From Petrolisthes cinctipes (Eukaryota; Arthropoda; Malacostraca; Decapoda; Porcellanidae): 64,000 bases of DNA. The notes beneath the pieces are model-generated. The model was not told the DNA's origin. It saw nothing but the letters and a program-made list of their open reading frames with translations, and ran no database searches. A program made the position numbers and the translations under genes. Below are positions 52,021 through 64,000 of the stretch, piece after piece. Each line of letters begins with the position of its first letter. The first letter of the stretch is position 1. Where the stretch lies: the NCBI GenBank assembly GCA_033782935.1, contig JAWQEG010001240.1, positions 496,001 to 560,000 on the forward strand, written 5' to 3'.

Positions 52021-55000
52021 TTTATATCTCAAATTCAGGTTCAAAACACCCGAAAATGCGGTATTTTTGGGTCCTAGAAGCAATCTGTACATGCCTACTC
52101 CTAGTTAGAATGTTTTCAAGATACAGACCCAAAACATGCTCAAAATCGATATTTTGGGTGCCCAAAAGTCGATATGTGCATGCATCTTCTGTACCCGTTT
52201 ATATCTCAAATTCAGGCTCAAAACACCCGAAAATTCAATATTTTGGGGTCCCAGAAGTGATCTGTACATGCCTACTTAGTGCTAGAATATTTTCAAATTA
52301 CAGGCCCAAAACATGCTAAAAATCGATATTTTAGGTGCCCAAAGTCGATATCTCAAATTCAGGTCGAAAACACTCGAAAATTCGATAATTTGGGATCCCA
52401 GAAGCGATCTGTACATGCCTACTCCGTGTTAGAGTATTTTCAAAATACAGGCCCAAAACATGCTAAAAATCGATATTTTAAGTGTCCAAAGTCGATATGT
52501 GCATGCATCTTCTGTACCCGTTTATATCTCAAATTCAGGCTCAAAACACCCAAAAATTCAATATTTTGGGGTCCCAGAAGTGATCTGTACATGCCTACTT
52601 AGAGCTAGAATATTTTCAAAATATAGGCCCAAAACATGCTTAAAATCGATATTTTAGGTGCCCAAAGTCGATATCTCAAATTCAGGTCGAAAACACCCGA
52701 AAATTCGATAATTTGGGATCCCAGAAGCGATCTGTACATGCCTACTCCGTGTTAGAGTATTTTTAAAATACAGGCCCAAAACATGCTAAAAATCGATATT
52801 TTAAGTGTCCAAAGTCGATATGTGCATGCATCTTCTGTACCCGTTTATACCTCAAATTCAGGCTCAAAACACCCGAAAACTCAATATTTTGGGGTCCCAG
52901 AAGTGATCTGTACATGCCTACTTAGTGCTAGAATATTTTCAAAATATAGGCCCAAAACATGCTAAAAATCGATATTTTAGGTGCCCAAAGTCGATATTTA
53001 AAATTCAGGCCCAAAACACACGAAAATTTGATATTTTGGGGTCCCAGAAGCGAACTGTACATGCCTACTCCGTGTTAGAGTATTTTCAAAATACAGGCCC
53101 AAAACATACTGAAAATCGATCTTCTAGGTGCCCAAAAGTCGATATGTGCATGCATCTTCTGTACCCGTTTATATCTCAAATTCAGGCTCAAAACACCCGA
53201 AAATTCAATATTTTGGGGTCCCAGAAGTGATCTGTACATGCCTACTTAGTGCTAGAATATTTTCAAATTACAGGCCCAAAACATGCTAAAAATCGATATT
53301 TTAGGTGCCCAAAGTCGATATCTCAAATTCAGGTCGAAAACACCCGAAAATTCGATATTTTGGGGTCCCAGAAGCGATCTGTACATGCCTACTCCGTGTT
53401 AGAGTATTTTCAAAATATAGGCCCAAAACATGCTAAAATTCGATATTTTAAGTGTCCAAAGTCGATATGTGCATGCATCTTCTGTACCCGTTTATATCTC
53501 AAATTCAGGCTCAGAACACCCGAAAATTCAATATTTTGGGGTCCCAGAAGTGATCTGTACATGCCTACTTAGTGCTAGAATATTTTCAAAATATAGGCCC
53601 AAAACATGCTAAAAATCGATATTTTAGGTGCCCAAAGTCGATATTTAAAATTTAGGCCCAAAACACCCGAAAATTCGATATTTTGGGGTCCCAGATGCGA
53701 ACTGTACATGCCTTCTCCGTGTTAGAGTATTTTCAAATTACAGGCCCAAAACATGCTGAAAATCGATATTTTAGGTGACCAAAGTCAATATGTGTATGCA
53801 TCTTCTGCACCCGTTTATATCCCAAATTCAACCTTAAAACACCCGAAAATTCGATATTTTGGGGTCTCAGAAGCGATCAGTACATGCCTACTCAGTGCTA
53901 GAATATTTTCAAATTATAGGACCAAAACATGCTCAAAATCGATATTTTAGGTGCCAAAAGTCGATATCTCAAATTCAGGCCCAAAACACCCAAAAATTCG
54001 ATATTTTGGGGTCCCAGAAGCGATCTGTACATGCCTACACCGTTTTAGAGTATTTTCAATATACAGGCCCAAAACACACTGAAAATCGATCTTTTAGGTG
54101 CCCAAAAGTCGATGTGTGGATGCATCTTCAGTAACCGTTTATATCTCAAATTCAGGTTCAAAACACCCGAAAATGCGGTATTTTTGGGTCCTAGAAGCAA
54201 TCTGTACATGCCTACTCCTAGTTAGAATGTTTTCAAGATACAGACCCAAAACATGCTCAAAATCGATATTTTGGGTGCCCAAAAGTCGATATGTGCATGC
54301 ATCTTCTGTACCCGTTTATATCTCAAATTCAGGCTCAAAACACCCGAAAATTCAATATTTTGGGGTCCCAGAAGTGATCTGTACATGCCTACTTAGTGCT
54401 AGAATATTTTCAAATTACAGGCCCAAAACATGCTAAAAATCGATATTTTAGGTGCCCAAAGTCGATATCTCAAATTCAGGTCGAAAACACCCGAAAATTC
54501 GATAATTTGGGATCCCAGAAGCGATCTGTACATGCCTACTCCGTGTTAGAGTATTTTCAAAATACAGGCCCAAAACATGCTAAAAATCGATATTTTAAGT
54601 GTCCAAAGTCGATATGTGCATGCATCTTCTGTACCCGTTTATATCTCAAATTCAGGCTCAAAACACCCAAAAATTCAATATTTTGGGGTCCCAGAAGTGA
54701 TCTGTACATGCCTACTTAGAGCTAGAATATTTTCAAAATATAGGCCCAAAACATGCTTAAAATCGATATTTTAGGTGCCCAAAGTCGATATCTCAAATTC
54801 AGGTCGAAAACACCCGAAAATTCGATAATTTGGGAACCCAGAAGCGATCTGTACATGCCTACTCCGTGTTAGAGTATTTTTAAAATACAGGCCCAAAACA
54901 TGCTAAAAATCGATATTTTAAGTGTCCAAAGTCGATATGTGCATGCATCTTCTGTACCCGTTTATACCTCAAATTCAGGCTCAAAACACCCGAAAACTCA

Positions 55001-57555
55001 ATATTTTGGGGTCCCAGAAGTGATCTGTACATGCCTACTTAGTGCTAGAATATTTTCAAAATATAGGCCCAAAACATGCTAAAAATCGATATTTTAGGTG
55101 CCCAAAGTCGATATTTAAAATTCAGGCCCAAAACACACGAAAATTTGATATTTTGGGGTCCCAGAAGCGAACTGTACATGCCTACTCCGTGTTAGAGTAT
55201 TTTCAAAATACAGGCCCAAAACATACTGAAAATCGATCTTCTAGGTGCCCAAAAGTCGATATGTGCATGCATCTTCTGTACCCGTTTATATCTCAAATTC
55301 AGGCTCAAAACACCCGAAAATTCAATATTTTGGGGTCCCAGAAGTGATCTGTACATGCCTACTTAGTGCTAGAATATTTTCAAATTACAGGCCCAAAACA
55401 TGCTAAAAATCGATATTTTAGGTGCCCAAAGTCGATATCTCAAATTCAGGTCGAAAACACCCGAAAATTCGATATTTTGGGGTCCCAGAAGCGATCTGTA
55501 CATGCCTACTCCGTGTTAGAGTATTTTCAAAATATAGGCCCAAAACATGCTAAAATTCGATATTTTAAGTGTCCAAAGTCGATATGTGCATGCATCTTCT
55601 GTACCCGTTTATATCTCAAATTCAGGCTCAGAACACCCGAAAATTCAATATTTTGGGGTCCCAGAAGTGATCTGTACATGCCTACTTAGTGCTAGAATAT
55701 TTTCAAAATATAGGCCCAAAACATGCTAAAAATCGATATTTTAGGTGCCCAAAGTCGATATTTAAAATTTAGGCCCAAAACACCCGAAAATTCGATATTT
55801 TGGGGTCCCAGATGCGAACTGTACATGCCTTCTCCGTGTTAGAGTATTTTCAAATTACAGGCCCAAAACATGCTGAAAATCGATATTTTAGGTGACCAAA
55901 GTCAATATGTGTATGCATCTTCTGCACCCGTTTATATCCCAAATTCAACCTTAAAACACCCGAAAATTCGATATTTTGGGGTCTCAGAAGCGATCAGTAC
56001 ATGCCTACTCAGTGCTAGAATATTTTCAAATTATAGGACCAAAACATGCTCAAAATCGATATTTTAGGTGCCAAAAGTCGATATCTCAAATTCAGGCCCA
56101 AAACACCCAAAAATTCGATATTTTGGGGTCCCAGAAGCGATCTGTACATGCCTACACCGTTTTAGAGTATTTTCAATATACAGGCCCAAAACACACTGAA
56201 AATCGATCTTTTAGGTGCCCAAAAGTCGATGTGTGGATGCATCTTCAGTAACCGTTTATATCTCAAATTCAGGTTCAAAACACCCGAAAATGCGGTATTT
56301 TTGGGTCCTAGAAGCAATCTGTACATGCCTACTCCTAGTTAGAATGTTTTCAAGATACAGACCCAAAACATGCTCAAAATCGATATTTTGGGTGCCCAAA
56401 AGTCGATATGTGCATGCATCTTCTGTACCCGTTTATATCTCAAATTCAGGCTCAAAACACCCGAAAATTCAATATTTTGGGGTCCCAGAAGTGATCTGTA
56501 CATGCCTACTTAGTGCTAGAATATTTTCAAATTACAGGCCCAAAACATGCTAAAAATCGATATTTTAGGTGCCCAAAGTCGATATCTCAAATTCAGGTCG
56601 AAAACACCCGAAAATTCGATAATTTGGGATCCCAGAAGCGATCTGTACATGCCTACTCCGTGTTAGAGTATTTTCAAAATACAGGCCCAAAACATGCTAA
56701 AAATCGATATTTTAAGTGTCCAAAGTCGATATGTGCATGCATCTTCTGTACCCGTTTATATCTCAAATTCAGGCTCAAAACACCCAAAAATTCAATATTT
56801 TGGGGTCCCAGAAGTGATCTGTACATGCCTACTTAGAGCTAGAATATTTTCAAAATATAGGCCCAAAACATGCTTAAAATCGATATTTTAGGTGCCCAAA
56901 GTCGATATCTCAAATTCAGGTCGAAAACACCCGAAAATTCGATAATTTGGGATCCCAGAAGCGATCTGTACATGCCTACTCCGTGTTAGAGTATTTTTAA
57001 AATACAGGCCCAAAACATGCTAAAAATCGATATTTTAAGTGTCCAAAGTCGATATGTGCATGCATCTTCTGTACCCGTTTATACCTCAAATTCAGGCTCA
57101 AAACACCCGAAAACTCAATATTTTGGGGTCCCAGAAGTGATCTGTACATGCCTACTTAGTGCTAGAATATTTTCAAAATATAGGCCCAAAACATGCTAAA
57201 AATCGATATTTTAGGTGCCCAAAGTCGATATTTAAAATTCAGGCCCAAAACACACGAAAATTCGATATTTTGGGGTCCCAGAAGCGAACTGTACATGCCT
57301 ACTCCGTGTTAGAGTATTTTCAAAATACAGGCCCAAAACATACTGAAAATCGATCTTCTAGGTGCCCAAAAGTCGATATGTGCATGCATCTTCTGTACCC
57401 GTTTATATCTCAAATTCAGGCTCAAAACACCCGAAAATTCAATATTTTGGGGTCCCAGAAGTGATCTGTACATGCCTACTTAGTGCTAGAATATTTTCAA
57501 ATTACAGGCCCAAAACATGCTAAAAATCGATATTTTAGGTGCCCAAAGTCGATAT
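52021..57555. repeat. 2117 bp, 13-monomer HOR: two full copies and part of a third
   Basis: Copies at 52021-54137, 54138-56254 and 56255-57555 (partial). Landmark spacing from 52090 is 177,147,176,147,176,147,177,147,176,147,176,147,177, summing to 2117: seven full and six short monomers. Between copies 1 and 2 I noticed only a few substitutions, for example 52374 T against 54491 C, and 52719 T against 54836 A. The copies end at about 57557, where CTCAAATTCAGGTCG becomes CTCACATTCAGGCCG. Confidence 0.93.
52090..52266 (+). repeat. Representative CCTAGTTAG-type full monomer, 177 bp
   Basis: This subtype starts CATGCCTACTCCTAGTTAG and continues GTTTTCAAGATACAGACCC. The A-to-G change in CAAGATAC and the TG in AATGTTTT break the dyad seen in other subtypes. 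The unit before it typically ends in TTTTTGGGTCCTAGAAGC with CGGTATT in place of CGATATT. The subtype recurs across the window (about 4528, 11680, 14630, 29819, 43021, 50128, 61720, 63522) and marks positions inside higher-order units. Confidence 0.85.
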
Positions 57556-60500
57556 CTCACATTCAGGCCGAAAAATCCCGAAAATTCGATATTTTGGGAC
57601 CCCAGAAGCGAACTGTAAATACCTACTCCGTGTTAGAGTATTTTCAAAATACAGGCCCAAAACATGCTGAAAATCGATATTTTAGGTGACCAAAGTCAAT
57701 ATGTGTATGTATCTTCTGCACCCGTTTATCTCCCAAATTCAACCTTAAAACACCCAAAAATTCGATATTTTGGGGTCCCAGAAGCGATCTGTACATGCCT
57801 ACTCAGTGCTAGAATATTTTCAAATAATAGGGCCAAAACATGCTCAAAATCGATATTTTAGGTGCCAAAAGTCGATATCTCAAATTCAGGCCCAAAACAC
57901 CCAAAAATTCGATATTTTGTGGTCCCAGAAGCGATCTGTACATGCCTACACCGTGTTAGAGTATTTTCAATATACAGACCCAAAACATACTGAAAATCGA
58001 TCTTTTAGGTGCCCAAAAGTCGATGTGTGGATGCATCTTCAGTACCCGTTTATATCTCAAATTCAGGTCGAAAACACACGAAAATTCGATATTTTTGGGT
58101 CCCAGAAGCGATCTGTACATGCCTACTCAGTGCTAAAAAGTTTTCAAAAAACAGGCCCAAAACATGCTCAAAATCGATATTTTAAATGTCGAAAGTCGAT
58201 ATGTGCATGCATCTTCTGTACCCGTTTTTATCTCAAATTCAGGCTCAAAACACCCGAAAATTCAATATTTTGGGGTCCCAGAAGTGATCTGTACATGCCT
58301 ACTTAGTGCTAGAATATTTTCAAAATATAGGACCAAAACATGCTAAAAATCGATATTTTAGGTGCCTAAAGTCGATATTTAAAATTCAGGCCCAAAACAC
58401 CCGAAAATTCGATATTTTGGGGTCCCAGAAGCGATCTGTACATGCCTACTCCGTGTTAGAGTATTTTCAAAATATAGGCCCAAAACATGCTAAAATTCGA
58501 TATTTTAAGTGTCCAAAGTCGATATGTGCATGCATCTTCTGTACCCGTTTATATCTGAAATTCAGGCTCAGAACACCCGAAAATTCAATATTTTGGGGTC
58601 CCAGAAGTGATCTGTACATGCCTACTTAGTGCTAGAATATTTTCAAAATATAGGCCCAAAACATGCTAAAAATCGATATTTTAGGTGCACAAAGTCGATA
58701 TTTAAAATTCAGGCCCAAAACACCCGAAAATTCGATATTTTGGGGTCCCAGAAGCGAACTGTACATGCCTTCTCCGTGTTAGAGTATTTTCAAAATACAG
58801 GCCCAAAACATACTGAAAATCGATCTTCTAGGTGCCCAAAAGTCGATATGTGCATGCATCTTCTGTACCCGTTTATATCTCAAATTCAGGCTCAAAACAC
58901 CCGAAAATTCAATATTTTGGGGTCCCAGAAGTGATCTGTACATGCCTACTTAGTGCTAGAATATTTTCAAATTACAGGCCCAAAACATGCTAAAAATCGA
59001 TATTTTAGGTGCCCAAAGTCGATATCTCAAATTCAGGTCGAAAACACCCGAAAATTCGATAATTTGGGATCCCAGAAGCGATCTGTACATGCCTACTCCG
59101 TGTTAGAGTATTTTCAAAATACAGGCCCAAAACATGCTAAAAATCGATATTTTAAGTGTCCAAAGTCGATATGTGCATGCATCTTCTGTACCCGTTTATA
59201 TCTCAAATTCAGGCTCAAAACACCCAAAAATTCAATATTTTGGGGTCCCAGAAGTGATCTGTACATGCCTACTTAGAGCTAGAATATTTTCAAAATATAG
59301 GCCCAAAACATGCTTAAAATCGATATTTTAGGTGCCCAAAGTCGATATCTCAAATTCAGGTCGAAAACACCCGAAAATTCGATAATTTGGGATCCCAGAA
59401 GCGATCTGTACATGCCTACTCCGTGTTAGAGTATTTTTAAAATACAGGCCCAAAACATGCTAAAAATCGATATTTTAAGTGTCCAAAGTCGATATGTGCA
59501 TGCATCTTCTGTACCCGTTTATACCTCAAATTCAGGCTCAAAACACCCGAAAACTCAATATTTTGGGGTCCCAGAAGTGATCTGTACATGCCTACTTAGT
59601 GCTAGAATATTTTCAAAATATAGGCCCAAAACATGCTAAAAATCGATATTTTAGGTGCCCAAAGTCGATATTTAAAATTCAGGCCCAAAACACACGAAAA
59701 TTCGATATTTTGGGGTCCCAGAAGCGAACTGTACATGCCTACTCCGTGTTAGAGTATTTTCAAAATACAGGCCCAAAACATACTGAAAATCGATCTTCTA
59801 GGTGCCCAAAAGTCGATATGTGCATGCATCTTCTGTACCCGTTTATATCTCAAATTCAGGCTCAAAACACCCGAAAATTCAATATTTTGGGGTCCCAGAA
59901 GTGATCTGTACATGCCTACTTAGTGCTAGAATATTTTCAAATTACAGGCCCAAAACATGCTAAAAATCGATATTTTAGGTGCCCAAAGTCGATATCTCAC
60001 ATTCAGGCCGAAAAATCCCGAAAATTCGATATTTTGGGACCCCAGAAGCGAACTGTAAATACCTACTCCGTGTTAGAGTATTTTCAAAATACAGGCCCAA
60101 AACATGCTGAAAATCGATATTTTAGGTGACCAAAGTCGATATGTGCATGCATCTTCTGTACCCGTTTATATCTCAAATTCAGGCTCAAAACACCCAAAAA
60201 TTCAATATTTTGGGGTCCCAGAAGCGATCTGTACATGCCTACTCAGTGCTAGAATATTTTCAAATAATAGGGCCAAAACATGCTCAAAATCGATATTTTA
60301 GGTGCCAAAAGTCGATATCTCAAATTCAGGCCCAAAACACCCAAAAATTCGATATTTTGTGGTCCCAGAAGCGATCTGTACATGCCTACACCGTGTTAGA
60401 GTATTTTCAATATACAGACCCAAAACATACTGAAAATCGATCTTTTAGGTGCCCAAAAGTCGATGTGTGGATGCATCTTCAGTACCCGTTTATATCTCAA

Positions 60501-61332
60501 ATTCAGGTCGAAAACACACGAAAATTCGATATTTTTGGGTCCCAGAAGCGATCTGTACATGCCTACTCAGTGCTAAAAAGTTTTTAAAAAACAGGCCCAA
60601 AACATGCTCAAAATCGATATTTTAAATGTCGAAAGTCGATATGTGCATGCATCTTCTGTACCCGTTTTTATCTCAAATTCAGGCTCAAAACACCCGAAAA
60701 TTCAATATTTTGGGGTCCCAGAAGTGATCTGTACATGCCTACTTAGTGCTAGAATATTTTCAAAATATAGGACCAAAACATGCTAAAAATCGATATTTTA
60801 GGTGCCTAAAGTCGATATTTAAAATTCAGGCCCAAAACACCCGAAAATTCGATATTTTGGGGTCCCAGAAGCGATCTGTACATGCCTACTCCGTGTTAGA
60901 GTATTTTCAAAATATAGGCCCAAAACATGCTAAAATTCGATATTTTAAGTGTCCAAAGTCGATATGTGCATGCATCTTCTGTACCCGTTTATATCTGAAA
61001 TTCAGGCTCAGAACACCCGAAAATTCAATATTTTGGGGTCCCAGAAGTGATCTGTACATGCCTACTTAGTGCTAGAATATTTTCAAAATATAGGCCCAAA
61101 ACATGCTAAAAATCGATATTTTAGGTGCACAAAGTCGATATTTAAAATTCAGGCCCAAAACACCCGAAAATTCGATATTTTGGGGTCCCAGAAGCGAACT
61201 GTACATGCCTTCTCCGTGTTAGAGTATTTTCAAAATACAGGCCCAAAACATACTGAAAATCGATCTTCTAGGTGCCCAAAAGTCGATATGTGCATGCATC
61301 TTCTGTACCCGTTTATATCTCAAATTCAGGCT
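56391..61332. repeat. 2440 bp, 15-monomer HOR, two copies
   Basis: Copies at 56391-58830 and 58831-61270, with identity to about 61332. From 56501 the landmark spacing is 147,176,147,176,147,177,147,176,147,177,176,147,176,147,177, summing to 2440: eight full and seven short monomers. It exceeds the 2117 bp unit by 323 bp, exactly one full-plus-short pair, and shares that unit's sequence over about 56391-57555. The seventh landmark reads TGTAAATACC instead of TGTACATGCC in both copies (57613, 60053). Confidence 0.93.
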
Positions 61333-64000
61333 CCAAACACCCGAATATTCAATATTTTGGGGTCCCAGAAGCGATCTGTACATGCCTACTCAGATACAGG
61401 CCCAAAATATGCTGAAAATCGAAATTTTATGTGCCCAAAGTCAATATGTGTATGCATCTTCTGCACTCGTTTATATCTCAAATTCAACCTCAAAACACCC
61501 GAAAATTCGATATTTATGGGTCCCAGTAGCGATCTGTACATGCCTACTCAGTGCTAATTTGTTTTCAAAATATAGCCTCAAAACATGCTAAAAATCGATA
61601 TTTTAAGTGTCCAAAGTCGATATGTGCATGCATCTTCTGTATCCGTTTATATCTCAAATTCAGGCTCAAAACACCCGAAAATTCGGTATTTTTGGGTCCT
61701 AGAAGCAATCTGTACATGCCTACTCCTAGTTAGAATGTTTTCAAGATACAGACCCAAAACATGCTCAAAATCGATATTTTAGTTTCCCAAAAGTCGATAT
61801 GTGCATGCATCTTATGTACCCGTTTATATCTCAAATTCAGGCTCAAAACACCCGAAAATTCAATATTTTGGGGTCCCAGAAGTGATCTGTACATGCCTAC
61901 TTAGTGCTAGAATATTTTCAAATTACAGGCCCAAAACATGCTAAAAATCGATATTTTAGGTGCCCAAAGTCGATATCTCAAATTCAGGTCGAAAACACCC
62001 GAAAATTCGATATTTTGGGGTCCCAGAAGCGATCTGTACATGCCTACTCCGTGTTAGAGTATTTTCAAAATATAGGCCCATAACATGCTAAAATTCGATA
62101 TTTTAAGTGTCCAAAGTCGATATCTGCATGCATCTTCTGTACCCGTTTATATCTCAAATTCAGGCTCAGAACACCCGAAAATTCAATATTTTGGGGTCCC
62201 AGAAGTGATCTGTACATGCCTACTTAGTGCTAGAATATTTTCAAAATATAGGCCCAAAACATGCTAAAAATCGATATTTTAGGTGCCCAAAGTCGATATT
62301 TAAAATTCAGGCCCAAAACACCCGAAAATTCGAAATTTTGGGGTCCCAGAAGCGAACTGTACATGCCTTCTCCGTGTTAGAGTATTTTCAAAATACAGGC
62401 CCAAAACATACTGAAAATCGATCTTCTAGGTGCCCAAAAGTCGATATGTGCATGCATCTTCTGTACCCGTTTATATCTCAAATTCAGGCTCCAAACACCC
62501 GAATATTCAATATTTTGGGGTCCCAGAAGCGATCTGTACATGCCTACTCAGATACAGGCCCAAAACATGCTGAAAATCGAAATTTTAGGTGCCCAAAGTC
62601 AATATGTGTATGCATCTTCTGAACTCGTTTATATCTCAAATTCAACCTCAAAACACCCGAAAATTCGGTATTTTTGGGTCCTAGAAGCAATCTGTACATG
62701 CCTACTCCTAGTTAGAATGTTTTCAAGATACAGACCCAAAACATGCTCAAAATCGATATTTTAGGTGCCCAAAAGTCAATATGTGCATGCATCTTCTGTA
62801 CCCGTTTATATCTCAAATTCAGGCTCAAAACACCCGAAAATTCAATATTTTGGGGTCCCAGAAGTGATCTGTACATGCCTACTTAGTGCTAGAATATTTT
62901 CAAATTACAGGCCCAAAACATGCTAAAAATCGATATTTTAGGTGACCAAAGTCGAAATCCCAAATTCAACCTTAAAACTCCCGAAAATTCGATATTTTGG
63001 GGTCCCAGAAGCGATCTGTACATGCCTACTCAGTGCTAGAATATTTTCAAATTATAGGACCAAAACATGCTCAAAATCGATATTTTAGGTGCCAAAAGCC
63101 GATATCTCAAATTCAGGCCCAAAACACCCAAAAATTCGATATTTTGGGGTCCCAGAAGCGATCTGTACATGCCTACACCGTTTTAGAGTATTTTCAATAT
63201 ACAGGCCCAAAACACACTGAAAATCGATCTTTTAGGTGCCCAAAAGTCGATGTGTGGATGCATCTTCAGTAACCGTTTATATCTCAAATTCAGGTTCAAA
63301 CACCGAAACTTCGATATTTTTGGGTCCCAGAAGCGATCTGTACATGCCTACTCAGTGCTAGAATGTTTTCAAAATATAGCCTCAAAACATGCTAAAAATC
63401 GATATTTTAAGTGTCCAAAGTCGATATGTGCATGCATCTTCTGTATCCGTTTATATCTCAAATTCAACCTCAAAACACCCGAAAATTCGGTATTTTTGGG
63501 TCCTAGAAGCAATCTGTACATGCCTACTCCTAGTTAGAATGCTTTCAAGATACAGACCCAAAACATGCTCAAAATCGATATTTTAGGTGCCCAAGAGTCG
63601 ATATGTGCATGCATCTTCTGTACCCGTTTATATCTCAAATTCTGGCTCAAAACACCCGAAAATTCAATATTTTGGTGTCCCAGAAGTGATCTGTACATGC
63701 CTACTTAGTGCTAGAATATTTTCAAATTACAGGCCCAAAACATGCTTAAAATCGATATTTTAGGTGCCCAAAGTCGATATCTCAAATTCAGGTCGAAAAC
63801 ACCCGAAAATTCGATAATTTGGGATCCCAGAAGCGATCTGTACATGCCTACTCCGTGTTAGAGTATTTTCAAAATACAGGCCCAAAACATGCTAAAAATC
63901 GATATTTTAAGTGTCCAAAGTCGATATGTGCATGCATCTTCTGTACCCGTTTATATCTCAAATTCAGGCTCAAAACACCCGAAAATTCAATATTTTGGGG
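61333..64000. repeat. Right flank of the homogeneous HOR block
   Basis: Repeats left-flank blocks: 61344-61902 like 49755-50313, 61897-62637 like 51290-52030, and 62998-63348 like 49270-49620. From about 63780 it again reads like the inside of the 2117 bp unit (AGGTCGAAAACACCCG followed by GATAATTTGGGATCCC). The array continues past the window end. Confidence 0.85.

Larger units (their letters stand above)
1..64000. repeat. Continuous satellite DNA array, about 390 monomers
   Basis: The landmark CTGTACATGCCTAC recurs every 147-177 bp from the first base to the last, with TCGATATTTTAGGTGCC and GGGGTCCCAGAAG as further landmarks in almost every unit. All units examined run in the same direction. 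No gene, RNA gene, transposable element or unrelated spacer was seen, so every gene-free stretch in the window is satellite. Monomer size, AT richness and higher-order repeats are typical of eukaryotic centromeric or pericentromeric satellites; centromere function itself is inference. I do not recognise a named family. Both ends of the window lie inside the array. Confidence 0.98.

Noticed and set aside
1..64000. CRISPR array
   Set aside because: The repeat is continuous with no unique spacers of constant length, and the unit is far larger than a CRISPR repeat.
1..64000. Tandem 5S rDNA or other RNA gene repeat
   Set aside because: No 5S internal control region, tRNA A/B boxes or rRNA core sequence was recognised in the monomer.
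1..64000. Assembly artefact from collapsed or expanded repeats
   Set aside because: Most copies differ by distinct substitutions and monomer losses, so the bulk looks real. The near-perfect 2117 and 2440 bp copies cannot be cleared from sequence alone; read depth and spanning reads would decide.

Overview
The whole 64 kb window is one uninterrupted satellite DNA array. It has no recognisable protein gene, RNA gene or transposable element, and I saw no non-satellite segment of any length. Every monomer I followed reads in the same direction. The sequence is AT-rich, and the full monomer is 176-177 bp. That monomer size, together with higher-order repeats (HORs), points to a eukaryotic centromeric or pericentromeric array; plant or animal cannot be settled from the sequence. 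I do not recognise the satellite as a named family.

The base unit is a 176-177 bp monomer that is itself an old dimer of two 88 bp halves. At 178-265 against 266-353, an ungapped hand alignment gives 58 of 88 matching positions. Deletion subtypes derive from it: a 147-148 bp 'short' monomer (29 bp lost between two ATAT copies), a 158-159 bp form (18 bp lost in the first half), a 150 bp form (18+8 bp lost), a 166 bp form (11 bp lost) and a few one-off forms. At about 163 bp average I estimate roughly 390 monomers in the window.

Layout from left to right. 1-3998: 501 bp trimer HOR (full+full+short), first regular, then decayed. 3999-20261: shuffled mosaic without one fixed period, but with many pairwise duplicated blocks of 0.5-1.2 kb. 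20262-23275: 489 bp trimer inside a 1628 bp tandem duplication. 25090-31735: large tandem duplication with a 3514 bp period. 31736-46590: further mosaic, including a 2632 bp period pair. 46591-48313: 816 bp pentamer HOR, two copies. 48314-52020: mainly alternating full/short monomers. 52021-57555: 2117 bp, 13-monomer HOR, two full copies and part of a third, almost identical. 56391-61332: 2440 bp, 15-monomer HOR, two copies. 61333-64000: flank that repeats, in the same order, blocks seen at 49.3-52.0 kb.

Nothing here acts as a set of cooperating genes. The many open frames are a by-product of the repeat: the 177 bp and 501 bp periods are multiples of three and stops are rare in the phased frames. 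The biology is structural: nested rounds of unequal exchange, monomer deletion and local conversion, with the youngest and most homogeneous block at about 52-61 kb. Periods and lags were read from matching landmark positions, so block edges in mosaic zones are good to tens of bases only.
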